This document shows, in pieces, positions 9,403 to 17,723 of a stretch of 35,955 nt of DNA. Each line of letters begins with the position of its first letter. The stretch's first letter is position 1. The stretch spans positions 1 through 35,955 of the forward strand of contig JAJEAL010000110.1 in NCBI GenBank assembly GCA_022822785.1, read 5' to 3'. The notes beneath the pieces are model-generated. The model was not told where the DNA came from. It saw only the letters and a list, made by a program, of their open reading frames with translations, and did no database searches. Made by a program: the position numbers and the translations under genes. This stretch comes from Candidatus Poribacteria bacterium. Lineage in GTDB: Bacteria; Poribacteria; WGA-4E; PCPOR2b.

Positions 9403-9444
9403 CCTCCAAACATCTGACGTTAAAATTCAGGGAGGTTTATTTTT
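9403..9444 (+). terminator. Possible terminator after aspS
   Basis: CTGA (9414-9417) pairs with TCAG (9427-9430), and CCTCC (9403-9407) pairs with GGAGG (9431-9435), leaving a bulge between them on the left. A T-rich run (TTTATTTTT) follows directly. The bulge makes it imperfect. Its position between aspS and the next gene suits a Rho-independent terminator. Confidence 0.35.
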
Positions 9445-9526
9445 AGAGAGCCGCAGGGTTGATGCTGCTTCTGTGTCAGATTGAACACATGTCTCCCGAC
9501 AAAAGGGCAAAATAGAGAGGGCTGCA

Positions 9527-10360
9527 GTGAAGGAAGAAATCCATTTCAGTCCAGAAGACCAACAGTTCATTAATCGAGCCACAGATTTTTGCCAACGAAT
9601 GGGTGAACATGCGGTTCTCATGTTAGTTGGGAGTCGTGCCGCTAACTTTGCTGATGAATGGTCAGATCTTGACCTGTGTGTCATTGGCGATAAGCAATGC
9701 CTCTCCGATGAAGATCGAAGAAGTTATGAACAGTGCCAGCAACTCTTCGTCGATAGAGGCGATTATGAAGCGCATTGGTCGTTTTTTGATGAAGGTGACC
9801 TGCGGGCGTGGTTGGAGACGTGGCCAAATGAGATGCTGTGGCTTATTGCCACTTCGCAGGCCCTCTACGGTTGCTCAACTACTGCTGAAGAACTGAAGCA
9901 GCGTTATCGACTGTATCCACCACCGGTTGCGGAGGATAAGCTGAAGTGGTTATTCGGGAAGTATTATTACTCACAGCGCGGTCCCTTGGCTATGGCAGCT
10001 CGAAGTCACGCGGAAATGGCGTTTGTTGCGGCTGGGAATGTCATCGAATACCTGTGCAAAATTTGCTGCGTTGCTGAGGGGCAGCCGTTTCCCTACAGCA
10101 AATGGCTGATTGAAGCAGCTAAACGGACACAATTGGGCGCAATAGTATATCCTTCGATTCAACGGACGGTAGATGGCATTGGGGAATTTCTTACTCCACC
10201 TGCGGATCGGGACTGGCGTGATTGGGTGCCAGTAAAAGAATTGCGGGCAACGTTGCCGATTGTTCAAAATCAGCTGAAAGCACTGGGTTGGAGTTGCGAT
10301 TGGATTGACAATCCGGAGAGAACTTATTTTGAAGAGACGGTGAGACGACCAGCCCCCTGA
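9527..10360 (+). CDS. Nucleotidyltransferase-fold protein
   Basis: 277 residues from a GTG with GAGAGGG upstream. The N-terminal domain has the DNA polymerase beta-type nucleotidyltransferase signature: G35-S36-R37 and, ten residues on, D47-x-D49 (WSDLDL), which bind metal and nucleotide. The rest is mostly helical with several conserved-looking aromatic residues (KYYYSQRG, then a long helix through NVIEYLCKI), resembling the helical half of DUF4037 or aminoglycoside-type nucleotidyltransferases. Substrate is unknown; candidates are small molecules, RNA ends or a protein side chain. It lies between aspS and ddl but with gaps of 188 and about 100 bp, so co-transcription is uncertain. It has no adjacent HEPN partner gene, which argues against an MNT/HEPN toxin pair. 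Confidence 0.7.
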   Translation: MKEEIHFSPEDQQFINRATDFCQRMGEHAVLMLVGSRAANFADEWSDLDLCVIGDKQCLSDEDRRSYEQCQQLFVDRGDYEAHWSFFDEGDLRAWLETWPNEMLWLIATSQALYGCSTTAEELKQRYRLYPPPVAEDKLKWLFGKYYYSQRGPLAMAARSHAEMAFVAAGNVIEYLCKICCVAEGQPFPYSKWLIEAAKRTQLGAIVYPSIQRTVDGIGEFLTPPADRDWRDWVPVKELRATLPIVQNQLKALGWSCDWIDNPERTYFEETVRRPAP

Positions 10361-10461
10361 GCGCCGACGAGCCGTAATTAGAACGCTAAACGGATGTATC
10401 GGGCATGACTCTTGCACAAGATTTTACATGATTTTCAATGACGACGAAGGAGATTTTTGAT

Positions 10462-11427
10462 ATGGAGAAAGAGCAGCTGCTCGAAAAGCGAATTGCGGTG
10501 TTGATGGGTGGAAGATCCGGTGAAAGACAGGTGTCATTACGGTCCGGCGCGCGGATCGCTGCCGCACTCGAACGGCTTGGCGCGGATGTAGTAACAATTG
10601 ATCCAATTGACCTCGATTGGGTGGAGCGGATGCGCGCTGCCTCGGTTGAAATTGCATTTCTAGGGGTGCACGGCAAAGGTTGCGAGGATGGAACAATTCA
10701 AGGGGTCTTAGAGGCATTTGAGTTTAGCTACACCGGCTCTGGGGTGCTGGCAAGTGCGTTGGCAATGAATAAGACTATGACAAAACGGGTACTATCGACG
10801 TTGGACATTCCGACGCCGGATTACCTTGCGGCTGACCCGAACCAAGATTTAGATTTGCAATGCGAGGAAGCAATCGATCGGTTGGGATTGCCGATTGTAA
10901 TTAAACCTGCGTCGGAGGGATCGAGCATTGGAGTGTCGATTATTTCTGATCTGCCAGAGGTTAGGCGAATTGCCTACAAAACCCAACATCAGTTCGGGGA
11001 AATCTTATTTGAGCGATATATCCGGGGGCAGGAAGTGACGGTCGGATTGTTGGGGATTAGTGAAAACCTTCGCGCTTTACCCATACTTGAACTCGTTCCC
11101 AAACGGGAGTTTTACGACTACGAAGCGAAGTATACCGAGGGCCTGACCGAGTTCATTATTCCCGCAAGACTATCCGATCCGTTGACCAAACAGGTCCAGG
11201 AAATTGCACTCAGGACGCACCAAGCCGTTGGTTGTTGGGGGGTCTCAAGGGTGGATATGTTAGTTGACACCGATGGACAGCCGTACGTGATGGAAATTAA
11301 TACGCTGCCGGGGCTTACCGACCTCAGTGATTTACCGGCGCAGGCAGCAGCAGCAGGCATGTCTTATGATGAATTGATCTATGAAATCTTAACCAGTGCA
11401 CAAGTTCGTCTCATCGCATCGGATTAA
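10462..11427 (+). CDS. ddl: D-alanine--D-alanine ligase
   Basis: 321 residues from the ATG at 10462, chosen because AAGGAG lies seven bases before it; an in-frame ATG 24 bases earlier lacks such a site. It joins two D-alanines with ATP for peptidoglycan precursors. Visible motifs in order are MGGRSGERQVSLRSG at the N-terminus, FLGVHGKGCEDGTIQG (HGxxGEDG loop), YTGSG with the MNK that opens the ATP-grasp domain, VIKPASEGSSIGVS, and the metal-binding end VMEINTLPGLTDLSDLP. The last differs slightly from the usual PGMT..S..P. Its presence implies the cell makes peptidoglycan. It converges with a minus-strand gene 39 bp downstream. Confidence 0.95.
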   Translation: MEKEQLLEKRIAVLMGGRSGERQVSLRSGARIAAALERLGADVVTIDPIDLDWVERMRAASVEIAFLGVHGKGCEDGTIQGVLEAFEFSYTGSGVLASALAMNKTMTKRVLSTLDIPTPDYLAADPNQDLDLQCEEAIDRLGLPIVIKPASEGSSIGVSIISDLPEVRRIAYKTQHQFGEILFERYIRGQEVTVGLLGISENLRALPILELVPKREFYDYEAKYTEGLTEFIIPARLSDPLTKQVQEIALRTHQAVGCWGVSRVDMLVDTDGQPYVMEINTLPGLTDLSDLPAQAAAAGMSYDELIYEILTSAQVRLIASD

Positions 11428-11453
11428 TATTGACTTGTTGTTAATGCCACTCC

Positions 11454-11494
11454 GATTCCAATTCACCTACGCAGAGGTGAATTGTGTGGGAATC
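11454..11494. terminator. Hairpin between convergent genes (possible bidirectional terminator)
   Basis: AATTCACCT (11460-11468) and AGGTGAATT (11475-11483) form a perfect 9-bp stem with a six-base loop. Flanking GATTCC and GGAATC can extend the pairing. It sits between the stop of ddl and the stop of the convergent SDR gene, partly inside the end of the latter. No T-run follows on either strand, so Rho-independent termination is unproven. Confidence 0.4.
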
Positions 11495-12501
11495 ACATCA
11501 GAGACAACGCCCTGCCGAAATTCAACCGCGGAATCAATCATCTTGAAGATATCAAACTGTGGGCGGTAGTCGATGAGCCGGGCACCTTTGCTAAGATCAA
11601 ACTCATAATAGGTTGGGGTGTTGTCTGCCAATCGAACATCGACGTAGTCCACCCCCAATTTCTTTGCCAGATAAGGAACTGTTTCCTCCCATGTAAAGGG
11701 CTTTGGTCCGGCAAGTTGGAAGGCTTCTCCGATCGCCTCCGGTTTACCGAGCGCGGCTAAGAAACCGAGTACGATGTCGCGCACATCCGCTATATGTTTC
11801 TTGTAGGATCTACCATTCTCATCTCGTGCGATGAGCAGACGTTCTCCGGCATTTCCTAGCCCTAGTAGTTGTCGGCGGGTTTCGGCGGCTGCACCTGTGG
11901 TCCTGCCTGCGTAAGCGTTCTGCCAGTTGTCAAGACGAAATTGGGCGAAATTCAGGATTTCATCGCCGGCGGCCACGAAGGCGAAGCGGAAAATCGAAAT
12001 CGGTAACTGGTAGCTCCGATAATACCCGCGACACATCTCCTCGCCAAGCACCTTTGAGAGTGCGTACCATCCGCCCGGTTTCTGCGACATCTCGTCCTCG
12101 CGGATAGGATCTGATAGCCCACCGGGGAGATATTTTTGGTAGGTTGCGTCAGTGCTTGCAAAGAAGAAGTGTTTAAGGTCGCCCGCATTTTCACGGGCAG
12201 CCTCCAGCATGTTAAATGTGCCACGGGCGTTAATCTCGAAATAATCTTCATTGGAGAAGGGCCCACCGCCTTGGAACGCTGCGCCCAGATGGCAGATTGC
12301 TTCTACGCCAGTGACTGCTTTATTTACATCAGCCGGATTAACTAAACTCCCCTCAACCAATTCAATCGGAAGCCCTGCAAGTTTTTCCAGCCGTAAATCC
12401 CTTTCCCAAACTAATCCGCGTATCTCATGTCCTTCATCTATGAGCGCTTTGGCAAGGTTGGCACCGATTCTGCCAGATATACCGGTGATGAGAATCTTCA
12501 T
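11467..12501 (-). CDS. NAD-dependent epimerase/dehydratase (extended SDR)
   Basis: 344 residues; AAAGGAGG lies just before the ATG on the minus strand. The nucleotide-binding motif is GISGRIG (7-13). The active site is S116/T117 with Y146-x3-K150 (YALSK). These mark the extended SDR family that epimerises, dehydrates or reduces nucleotide sugars and related substrates using NAD(P). C-terminal half includes FQLAGPKPFTWEETVPYLAKKLG, usual for the substrate domain. It is transcribed alone, convergent with ddl and divergent from the phosphatase gene, so context gives no pathway. Substrate unknown. Confidence 0.85.
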   Translation of the reverse strand: MKILITGISGRIGANLAKALIDEGHEIRGLVWERDLRLEKLAGLPIELVEGSLVNPADVNKAVTGVEAICHLGAAFQGGGPFSNEDYFEINARGTFNMLEAARENAGDLKHFFFASTDATYQKYLPGGLSDPIREDEMSQKPGGWYALSKVLGEEMCRGYYRSYQLPISIFRFAFVAAGDEILNFAQFRLDNWQNAYAGRTTGAAAETRRQLLGLGNAGERLLIARDENGRSYKKHIADVRDIVLGFLAALGKPEAIGEAFQLAGPKPFTWEETVPYLAKKLGVDYVDVRLADNTPTYYEFDLSKGARLIDYRPQFDIFKMIDSAVEFRQGVVSDVIPTQFTSA

Positions 12502-12548
12502 AGATTGCCTCCTTTAATTGCGAACTCGGTCAGTTTTTATTTGTGATT

Positions 12549-12577
12549 TTGACGTTATTCTGTTATCATGTTGTTAT
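12549..12577 (+). promoter_or_regulatory. Candidate sigma-70-type promoter upstream of phosphatase gene
   Basis: TTGACG (12549-12554) is followed after 17 bp by TGTTAT (12572-12577), with a T-rich AT stretch around it. It lies in the 230-bp gap between the divergent SDR and phosphatase genes, about 155 bp before the phosphatase start. The -10 match is 4 of 6. Confidence 0.35.
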
Positions 12578-12628
12578 ATTTTACGCTACTTGGTTGTGGG
12601 TGTCAAAAGGAAAAAATCAGGAGACCCT

Positions 12629-12745
12629 ATGGAAGATTGTCTGAAGTTGAGAAATCGCCACGCCGGTTATCATCCAAAAATAGTTTTGGATTCGTTACCT
12701 GTAATATCATCAAGACTGTTCGGAGCTTCTCATGTTGATGCGTAA
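12629..12745 (+). CDS. Possible 38-residue leader peptide
   Basis: An ATG four bases after AGGAGA opens a 38-codon frame that ends at a TAA overlapping the first 14 bases of the phosphatase gene in another frame. Such an overlap would allow translational coupling to the weakly initiated phosphatase. The peptide has no recognisable domain, signal or membrane segment, and the spacing to the ribosome site is short. It may be chance. Confidence 0.25.
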   Translation: MEDCLKLRNRHAGYHPKIVLDSLPVISSRLFGASHVDA

Positions 12746-14501
12746 TGAAGGTAGAACCCTAAAAAGCCAAATTGTTATTATGTTTCTTCTCATCGGGCTA
12801 TCGCCACTGTTTTCTGCCTCGATTCTTGCTTTCTATTCAAGTCAGCAAACATTAAATGAAGTTGTCGGTTCTATCGAGCGAGATCTCGCTGTCGAGGCCA
12901 TGGATAAGATTGACCGTGAGATTGAGAACACCCGCCTTTTGGTCGATAATTGGACCAGCTTTGAAAATCGAAAGGTGTTGGTGAATGCGGTGACCGAAGG
13001 TGGACGTCGGAGCTACGACCAATTATTTGATGAATGGAACCGTGACGGATTAACTTCAACGCCCGGGGCAAAATTTCTCAAAAGACTCCAAGAAACGGAT
13101 CCAACGCATTTCCGAGAGCTTTTTCTGACCGATCTGCGCGGATACGTTGTCGCTGCTACAGGCAGAACCTCCGATTTCGATCAAGGACCAGAAGATGATC
13201 CGCCTTTTGGTGAAACGTGGTGGGCGCAGGCAAAAGAGAAGGGCGAATATCTCGGGGACATTAACTATGATGACAGCGCGGGGGTTTATTCTATTGATAT
13301 CAACATGAGTATCAGGGATGATGATGAGCGAACGGTAGGCATTATAAAGGTGGTCTACAGTATGGAGAATATCCGTGACCTAATTGAAGGTGAAGGGGAT
13401 ACGCGGCATTATGAGCTGCTGAATCGATACGGTTATATCGTTGCAGCTGCTGAAGCAGAGCAGGAACGAATTCTAACGGACACATCGCGCGTCGTGCTCC
13501 CTGATAACAAGGAGGTATGGAAGAACCGAGCGGCTAAGAACGGGTTCGATATCGGGGAGGTGGAGGGCGAAAAGGTGCTTATTGGTTGGTCTCGTGGCGC
13601 GTTGTGGACCGTATTGACTTACAGTCCTCTGGACGCAGCTTATGCGCCCTTGGAGCAGCAGGCACGCTGGCTCATGGGGGTATCAGCAGTCGCTACAATT
13701 ATCATAGTCCTTGTCGCACTCGCTATCGGAAATCGCGTCGTTTCTGAGTTGCTCGGTAAGGAGCTTATGGCGCAGGAGATTCAAACCGCTCAAAGTATGC
13801 AGATGGGATTGTTGCCTGAATCACCGGATATCGACGGACTCGATCTAGCCGGGCGCTGCCTCGCAGCGAACCGTGTTGGCGGAGATTATTACAATTATCT
13901 ATGGATGGATCCCGATGAGAAAAAACTTGCAATCGTCATCGCCGATGTGGCTGGACACGATATGTCAGCAGCAATTCCTGCGGTGATGTTCTCTGGGATG
14001 TTGGAATTTGCCGTCAAGGAAGGGACACCGAGTGCGATGCTCTCTGCCCTAAATCAATCCCTTTGTCAACAACCTAAACGCACACCTTTTATTACTTGCT
14101 GTATTGGAATTGTTGATCTGGAAGAAAAGCAGATGCAGTGGTCAAAAGCAGGTCATCCCGATATTTATCACTATCAGAGGGATACTGATACCATCAATGA
14201 GTTGGTTGCCGAAAGCTACCCGCTCGGTGTCTCCCAGAAGGGGAAGTACATAGATGAAACCGTTGCACTGTCCGAAGGAGACCTGCTCATCTTTTATACG
14301 GATGGACTGCCAGAGGCTACTAACCCCAATAGTGGTAGGATTTACAGCTATAGCCGGCTTGAAAGGAGCATCCACCGCGTTGCACAAGACAATGTTTCAT
14401 CAATAGAGAGCATTGACCAAATGATAAACGATGTGCGGGGGTTTATTGAGTATACTGAGCCGGAAGACGATATAACGGTTGTCGCGGCTAAGGTAACCTA
14501 G
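12732..14501 (+). CDS. Membrane sensor serine phosphatase (Cache-like domain + PP2C/SpoIIE domain)
   Basis: 589 residues. A first membrane helix (about 13-35) is followed by an extracytoplasmic segment (about 36-308) with Cache-like features (RELFLTDLRGYVVAATG, then WWAQAKEKGEYLGDI). A second helix lies at about 312-335 (ending VALAIGNRVV). The cytoplasmic PP2C/SpoIIE domain (about 345-589) shows the metal-site aspartates in VGGDYYNY, IADVAGHDM, FYTDGLPEAT and PEDDITVV. Such proteins sense an external ligand and dephosphorylate serine/threonine targets, usually anti-anti-sigma (STAS) proteins. No HAMP linker is recognisable between helix and phosphatase, and no STAS or anti-sigma kinase gene is adjacent. 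Start choice is weak: a poor CGGAG precedes ATG, and another ATG lies two codons on. Confidence 0.88.
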   Translation: MLMRNEGRTLKSQIVIMFLLIGLSPLFSASILAFYSSQQTLNEVVGSIERDLAVEAMDKIDREIENTRLLVDNWTSFENRKVLVNAVTEGGRRSYDQLFDEWNRDGLTSTPGAKFLKRLQETDPTHFRELFLTDLRGYVVAATGRTSDFDQGPEDDPPFGETWWAQAKEKGEYLGDINYDDSAGVYSIDINMSIRDDDERTVGIIKVVYSMENIRDLIEGEGDTRHYELLNRYGYIVAAAEAEQERILTDTSRVVLPDNKEVWKNRAAKNGFDIGEVEGEKVLIGWSRGALWTVLTYSPLDAAYAPLEQQARWLMGVSAVATIIIVLVALAIGNRVVSELLGKELMAQEIQTAQSMQMGLLPESPDIDGLDLAGRCLAANRVGGDYYNYLWMDPDEKKLAIVIADVAGHDMSAAIPAVMFSGMLEFAVKEGTPSAMLSALNQSLCQQPKRTPFITCCIGIVDLEEKQMQWSKAGHPDIYHYQRDTDTINELVAESYPLGVSQKGKYIDETVALSEGDLLIFYTDGLPEATNPNSGRIYSYSRLERSIHRVAQDNVSSIESIDQMINDVRGFIEYTEPEDDITVVAAKVT

Positions 14502-14510
14502 CCCAAAGAT

Positions 14511-15890
14511 GTGCGACATCTCGTAACTGATGAGAAACTTATGGCAAACGCATATCCGGCACAAGCCTTTTGCAGCCGAAAGCACAGGATGAAAAACGAA
14601 GATTCGGCGGGACAACTGACTGCTTCTACCATAGACATGACAGTGGATGCCGTCAGAGTTCATGAAAGCGATAAACGGATTCAACCGATCTCCTTCCGGG
14701 AGTTGGTTCCTGAAATCAAAGATACAGGGTACTTGACACACTCGATTTTTTATTATCCCGCTAAGTTTATACCTCATGTTGTAAGATATGCACTGAAATC
14801 TTTCACAAAGGAAGGGGATTGGGTTGTTGATCCGTTCGCAGGTTCCGGGACTGTTGGTGTCGAGGCGTATATATGCGGACGAAACGCGTTTCTACTCGAC
14901 CTGAACCCACTCCTGAATTATATGATGCCACTTAAGGTGTATACTGACACGGAGAGATTGCGTGAAACCCATCTAAGTCAGATGTTGGAGGGTCTGGAAA
15001 AAAGTACAAATCCCTTCACCCCAGCGTGGTCAAATATAGCGTATTGGTATCCGCCTGAAATGTTGGAGGTTCTCAGTAGATATTGGGGATTTATCAAAAG
15101 CAGCGAAGATAACCCATATACCGCAATTATCCAATCATCTCTCTTAAAGGCGGGTAAACATTTCTCCTATGCAGAGCATAGGACCCCGAAACTGTTCCGG
15201 TCCAAAAGTAAGCTAAAATATGTTGAGGAGCTGCTGCAAACGGATTGGAGGGGAAAATTGAGCGAAATGATTCGGGGACATTCGCTAGAGACTTTGCGGC
15301 GTCTAAATGACTTCGCAACACTTACGAGCCAACACAATAGCTGTATTGAGTTTGAGGGTGGGGTGGATTCGTCATATTATTCGTTTCAGCGGGAGTTTGA
15401 TGCTCTAATCACATCGCCACCTTATCTACAAGCCCAAGAATACATGCGGACAGTCAAAATGGAGCTGTTTTGGTTGGGCTATAACGACGAAGAAATAAGA
15501 AAGTTGTCGAGACTTGAAATACCATATCGGAAGGCAGACAGGATAATTGAAACCCCAACACTGGACAAAATACGGGTGGCACTCACGCGGGATGACCTCG
15601 TTAAATTATTAGACTCCTATTTCTGCCATACCATCAATGCACTTGAAAATGGAATGAGCCAGTTAAAAGAGGCTGGAACGGCTTGTATTTTCATCGGAAA
15701 TCCACTGATTGATGGGATAAAAGTGGAAATCTGGCGGATATTGATGGAATATTTTATGGACAACGGATATGGCTTTGAGAATTTGTATGAGGATCGGATA
15801 AAGCATAGACAGCTGTTCGGCACTCGAAAAAATAAAAATCCAGATGGAATGAAGTCCGAGTTTTTATTGATTTTAAGAAAGGAGCGATAA
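14511..15890 (+). CDS. Site-specific DNA methyltransferase (N4-cytosine/N6-adenine type)
   Basis: 459 residues if the GTG at 14511 is used; ATGs at 14541, 14589 and 14637 are alternatives, since recognisable similarity starts only near residue 60. The SAM-binding motif is DPFAGSG (107-113) and the catalytic motif is TSPPY (301-305). S-P-P-Y is the form usual for N4-cytosine enzymes, though N6-adenine cannot be excluded. Motif I precedes motif IV by nearly 190 residues, which could hold the target recognition region. No restriction endonuclease or specificity gene is visible within several kb on either side, so it looks solitary. It begins 9 bp after the phosphatase stop on the same strand. 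Type is well supported; target sequence is unknown. Confidence 0.82.
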   Translation: MRHLVTDEKLMANAYPAQAFCSRKHRMKNEDSAGQLTASTIDMTVDAVRVHESDKRIQPISFRELVPEIKDTGYLTHSIFYYPAKFIPHVVRYALKSFTKEGDWVVDPFAGSGTVGVEAYICGRNAFLLDLNPLLNYMMPLKVYTDTERLRETHLSQMLEGLEKSTNPFTPAWSNIAYWYPPEMLEVLSRYWGFIKSSEDNPYTAIIQSSLLKAGKHFSYAEHRTPKLFRSKSKLKYVEELLQTDWRGKLSEMIRGHSLETLRRLNDFATLTSQHNSCIEFEGGVDSSYYSFQREFDALITSPPYLQAQEYMRTVKMELFWLGYNDEEIRKLSRLEIPYRKADRIIETPTLDKIRVALTRDDLVKLLDSYFCHTINALENGMSQLKEAGTACIFIGNPLIDGIKVEIWRILMEYFMDNGYGFENLYEDRIKHRQLFGTRKNKNPDGMKSEFLLILRKER

Positions 15891-15931
15891 GTAGGGTAAA
15901 CTGAGAGGAGATTGCCTTTCGGAAATACGAT

Positions 15932-16663
15932 ATGAGTAATAATCTGCGTGAATCTGAAGCTAAAGCGGTACTGAAATCTTTAGAATCATCTTACTGCCCG
16001 GAACCGATAAAAGAAGCGCGGGAACGACAAGACCAAATCCTGATTGAAAGATTCCAAGGGCACCCCTACGTAATTGCAGATATCGGTTGCGGCACAGGTT
16101 ACCACGCCTCAATCTTTGCGCCCGCCTGTTTGCTTTATCACGGCTTTGAGTTATCGCCCCATATTGCAAAAATTGCCCAGGAGAGATGGCATAAGGAAGG
16201 GTTAAAAAACGCCGAGCTATTTCTCGGCGATGCCACTCAAGCCGAGCCCCAAGAAAGCTTCTATGACCTTGTCTTCTGCTTATACTTCACCCCCGGTAAT
16301 TTTCGGGAACCATCAACGGATCTAAGTCTCTATACGGATGCATATCTCGATCAGAATCCGAGCTTTACCGCTGTATTCTCAAAGTTTTATCGAGCGTTGA
16401 AGCTGGGCGGGTTGATGTTCTTAACAATTTATAAGGATGTGCCAGAGGCGGAGGAAGCTCAGATTGATTTTTATGAGCATACCGACCAGCATGTAGTCAC
16501 ACCTAGAGGTCTCCGATTTGTGGCTACTGCGGAAAATTTCTGGTCTGCTAGATGGACCCAAGAAAGCCTCTTCTCGAATCTACAGGTCTGTGGGGTTCCT
16601 GAGAATGCCGTGACGTTTCACGACCTAAATCACATTGCGTGGCTTGTTGAGATCAGGAAATAA
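15932..16663 (+). CDS. Class I SAM-dependent methyltransferase
   Basis: 243 residues. The SAM-binding loop is D50-I-G-C-G-T-G56, with an acidic strand end in FELSPHIA and a later hydrophobic LGDATQAEP segment, all typical of a class I Rossmann methyltransferase. The second half contains a long insertion rich in aromatic residues and ends AWLVEIRK. It is 41 bp downstream of the DNA methyltransferase and lacks the PPY catalytic tetrad, so it more likely methylates a small molecule, lipid or protein. The ATG has only a weak ribosome site (CGGAAA). Substrate unknown. Confidence 0.8.
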   Translation: MSNNLRESEAKAVLKSLESSYCPEPIKEARERQDQILIERFQGHPYVIADIGCGTGYHASIFAPACLLYHGFELSPHIAKIAQERWHKEGLKNAELFLGDATQAEPQESFYDLVFCLYFTPGNFREPSTDLSLYTDAYLDQNPSFTAVFSKFYRALKLGGLMFLTIYKDVPEAEEAQIDFYEHTDQHVVTPRGLRFVATAENFWSARWTQESLFSNLQVCGVPENAVTFHDLNHIAWLVEIRK

Positions 16664-16809
16664 TTACCGAATAGCATTTATAGTAGATTTCAGAATTACT
16701 TGGACACTGCCAATCGGCGCAGTTGGAAACAGCGCTTACCAAATATGAGGGGCGAAAGTGTCTACTTATTTTTAGAATTCACCATAATTAGCGATTATAC
16801 AGGATTAAC

Positions 16810-16840
16810 CACTGTCGTACGTTAAATTTTACGCACAGTG
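16810..16840 (+). promoter_or_regulatory. Stem-loop just upstream of creatininase-gene ribosome site
   Basis: CACTGT (16810-16815) pairs with ACAGTG (16835-16840), and the adjoining CGTA pairs with TACG with one bulged C. The AAAGGAG ribosome site starts three bases after the stem. An RNA hairpin here could modulate translation of the next gene, or the DNA could be an operator. Function is inference. Confidence 0.35.
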
Positions 16841-16853
16841 TAAAGGAGCAATC

Positions 16854-17654
16854 ATGATAGGTCCCAGACTCCCCTACCGGTACGATCACTACACCTGGCC
16901 CGAAATCAGGGATTTGGTCAAAAAACAGCCCGTTGTTGTCCTGCCTGTCGGTTCCACCGAGGACCATGGCCATCACTTACCCTTGGATGTAGATACTTTC
17001 GTCTGTAGCAGTATCTGCGATGCCGCTGCACAACAGATTCCGAACGAAGTACTGCTTCTGCCTGAGCTGGCTTACGGCTTTGAAGACCATCACATGGATT
17101 TTCCGGGCACTATTACCATCCGCGATGACCATCTACTCAACTTTGTCGTTGATATCACTAAGAGCGTTGCCCATCACGGTTTCCGCAAGATCCTTATCGT
17201 CAATGGTCACGGTTCCAACGTGCCTATCTTAGAATTGGCGGCGCGCCGGACAGTCATTGAAACCGACGCACACTGCGGTATGCTTAACGTGGGGGCAGGC
17301 GTGTCGGTCGATGAAATTGTTGAATCCGATGTACTGTCCCACGCGGATGAGATTGAAACATCCGTCTATCGCTATCTCAATGATACGGCGGTACAGATGG
17401 ATAAGGCTGCCCATGAGGTAAAGGTCCCAGTTTCGCGTTACTATTGGCGTGGTACGGTACGCGGCAAGGGAAGCGCACCGTTACGGATGATGGATCAGTG
17501 GTCACGCATTTCGGAAACGGGGGTCATCGGTGACGCTACTCTCGGTACGGTGGAAAAGGGCGAACGATTTTTTAACGCTGCCGCCACAGAACTCGCCGCA
17601 CTCATCCGTGAATTCCGCAATTTGCCCATCGAACCGCGCGTAGATCACCATTGA
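16854..17654 (+). CDS. Creatininase family protein
   Basis: 266 residues, the usual length, with AAAGGAG five bases upstream. The metal-site signature GSTEDHGHHLPL gives E36, H38 and H41, with D47 following. VNGHGSN (117-122) and SHADEIETS supply further ligands and catalytic acids. The last motif usually reads HAGE.ETS, so a Gly-to-Asp change is present. The family includes creatinine amidohydrolase and enzymes that open the formamide ring of riboflavin or F420 precursors (ArfB, FAPy deformylase) and MftE. The substrate here is not evident. It is 69 bp upstream of pyrF on the same strand. Family call is firm. Confidence 0.88.
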   Translation: MIGPRLPYRYDHYTWPEIRDLVKKQPVVVLPVGSTEDHGHHLPLDVDTFVCSSICDAAAQQIPNEVLLLPELAYGFEDHHMDFPGTITIRDDHLLNFVVDITKSVAHHGFRKILIVNGHGSNVPILELAARRTVIETDAHCGMLNVGAGVSVDEIVESDVLSHADEIETSVYRYLNDTAVQMDKAAHEVKVPVSRYYWRGTVRGKGSAPLRMMDQWSRISETGVIGDATLGTVEKGERFFNAAATELAALIREFRNLPIEPRVDHH

Positions 17655-17723
17655 CCCTGTGTGGAGCTGCAAATAAAAAGCCTCCCAATGCCACCATGTA
17701 TGGACTGGATACAAGGATTTAAT

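Noticed and set aside
9527-10360. MNT/HEPN toxin-antitoxin module
   Set aside because: The nucleotidyltransferase motif is present but the protein is much larger than MNT antitoxins and there is no HEPN gene next to it.
10438-10461. Upstream ATG as start of ddl
   Set aside because: The ATG at 10462 has AAGGAG at proper spacing and gives a normal N-terminus.
17661-17723. Upstream GTG as start of pyrF
   Set aside because: It would add 21 residues unlike the family; the ATG at 17724 has a ribosome site and gives the standard length.
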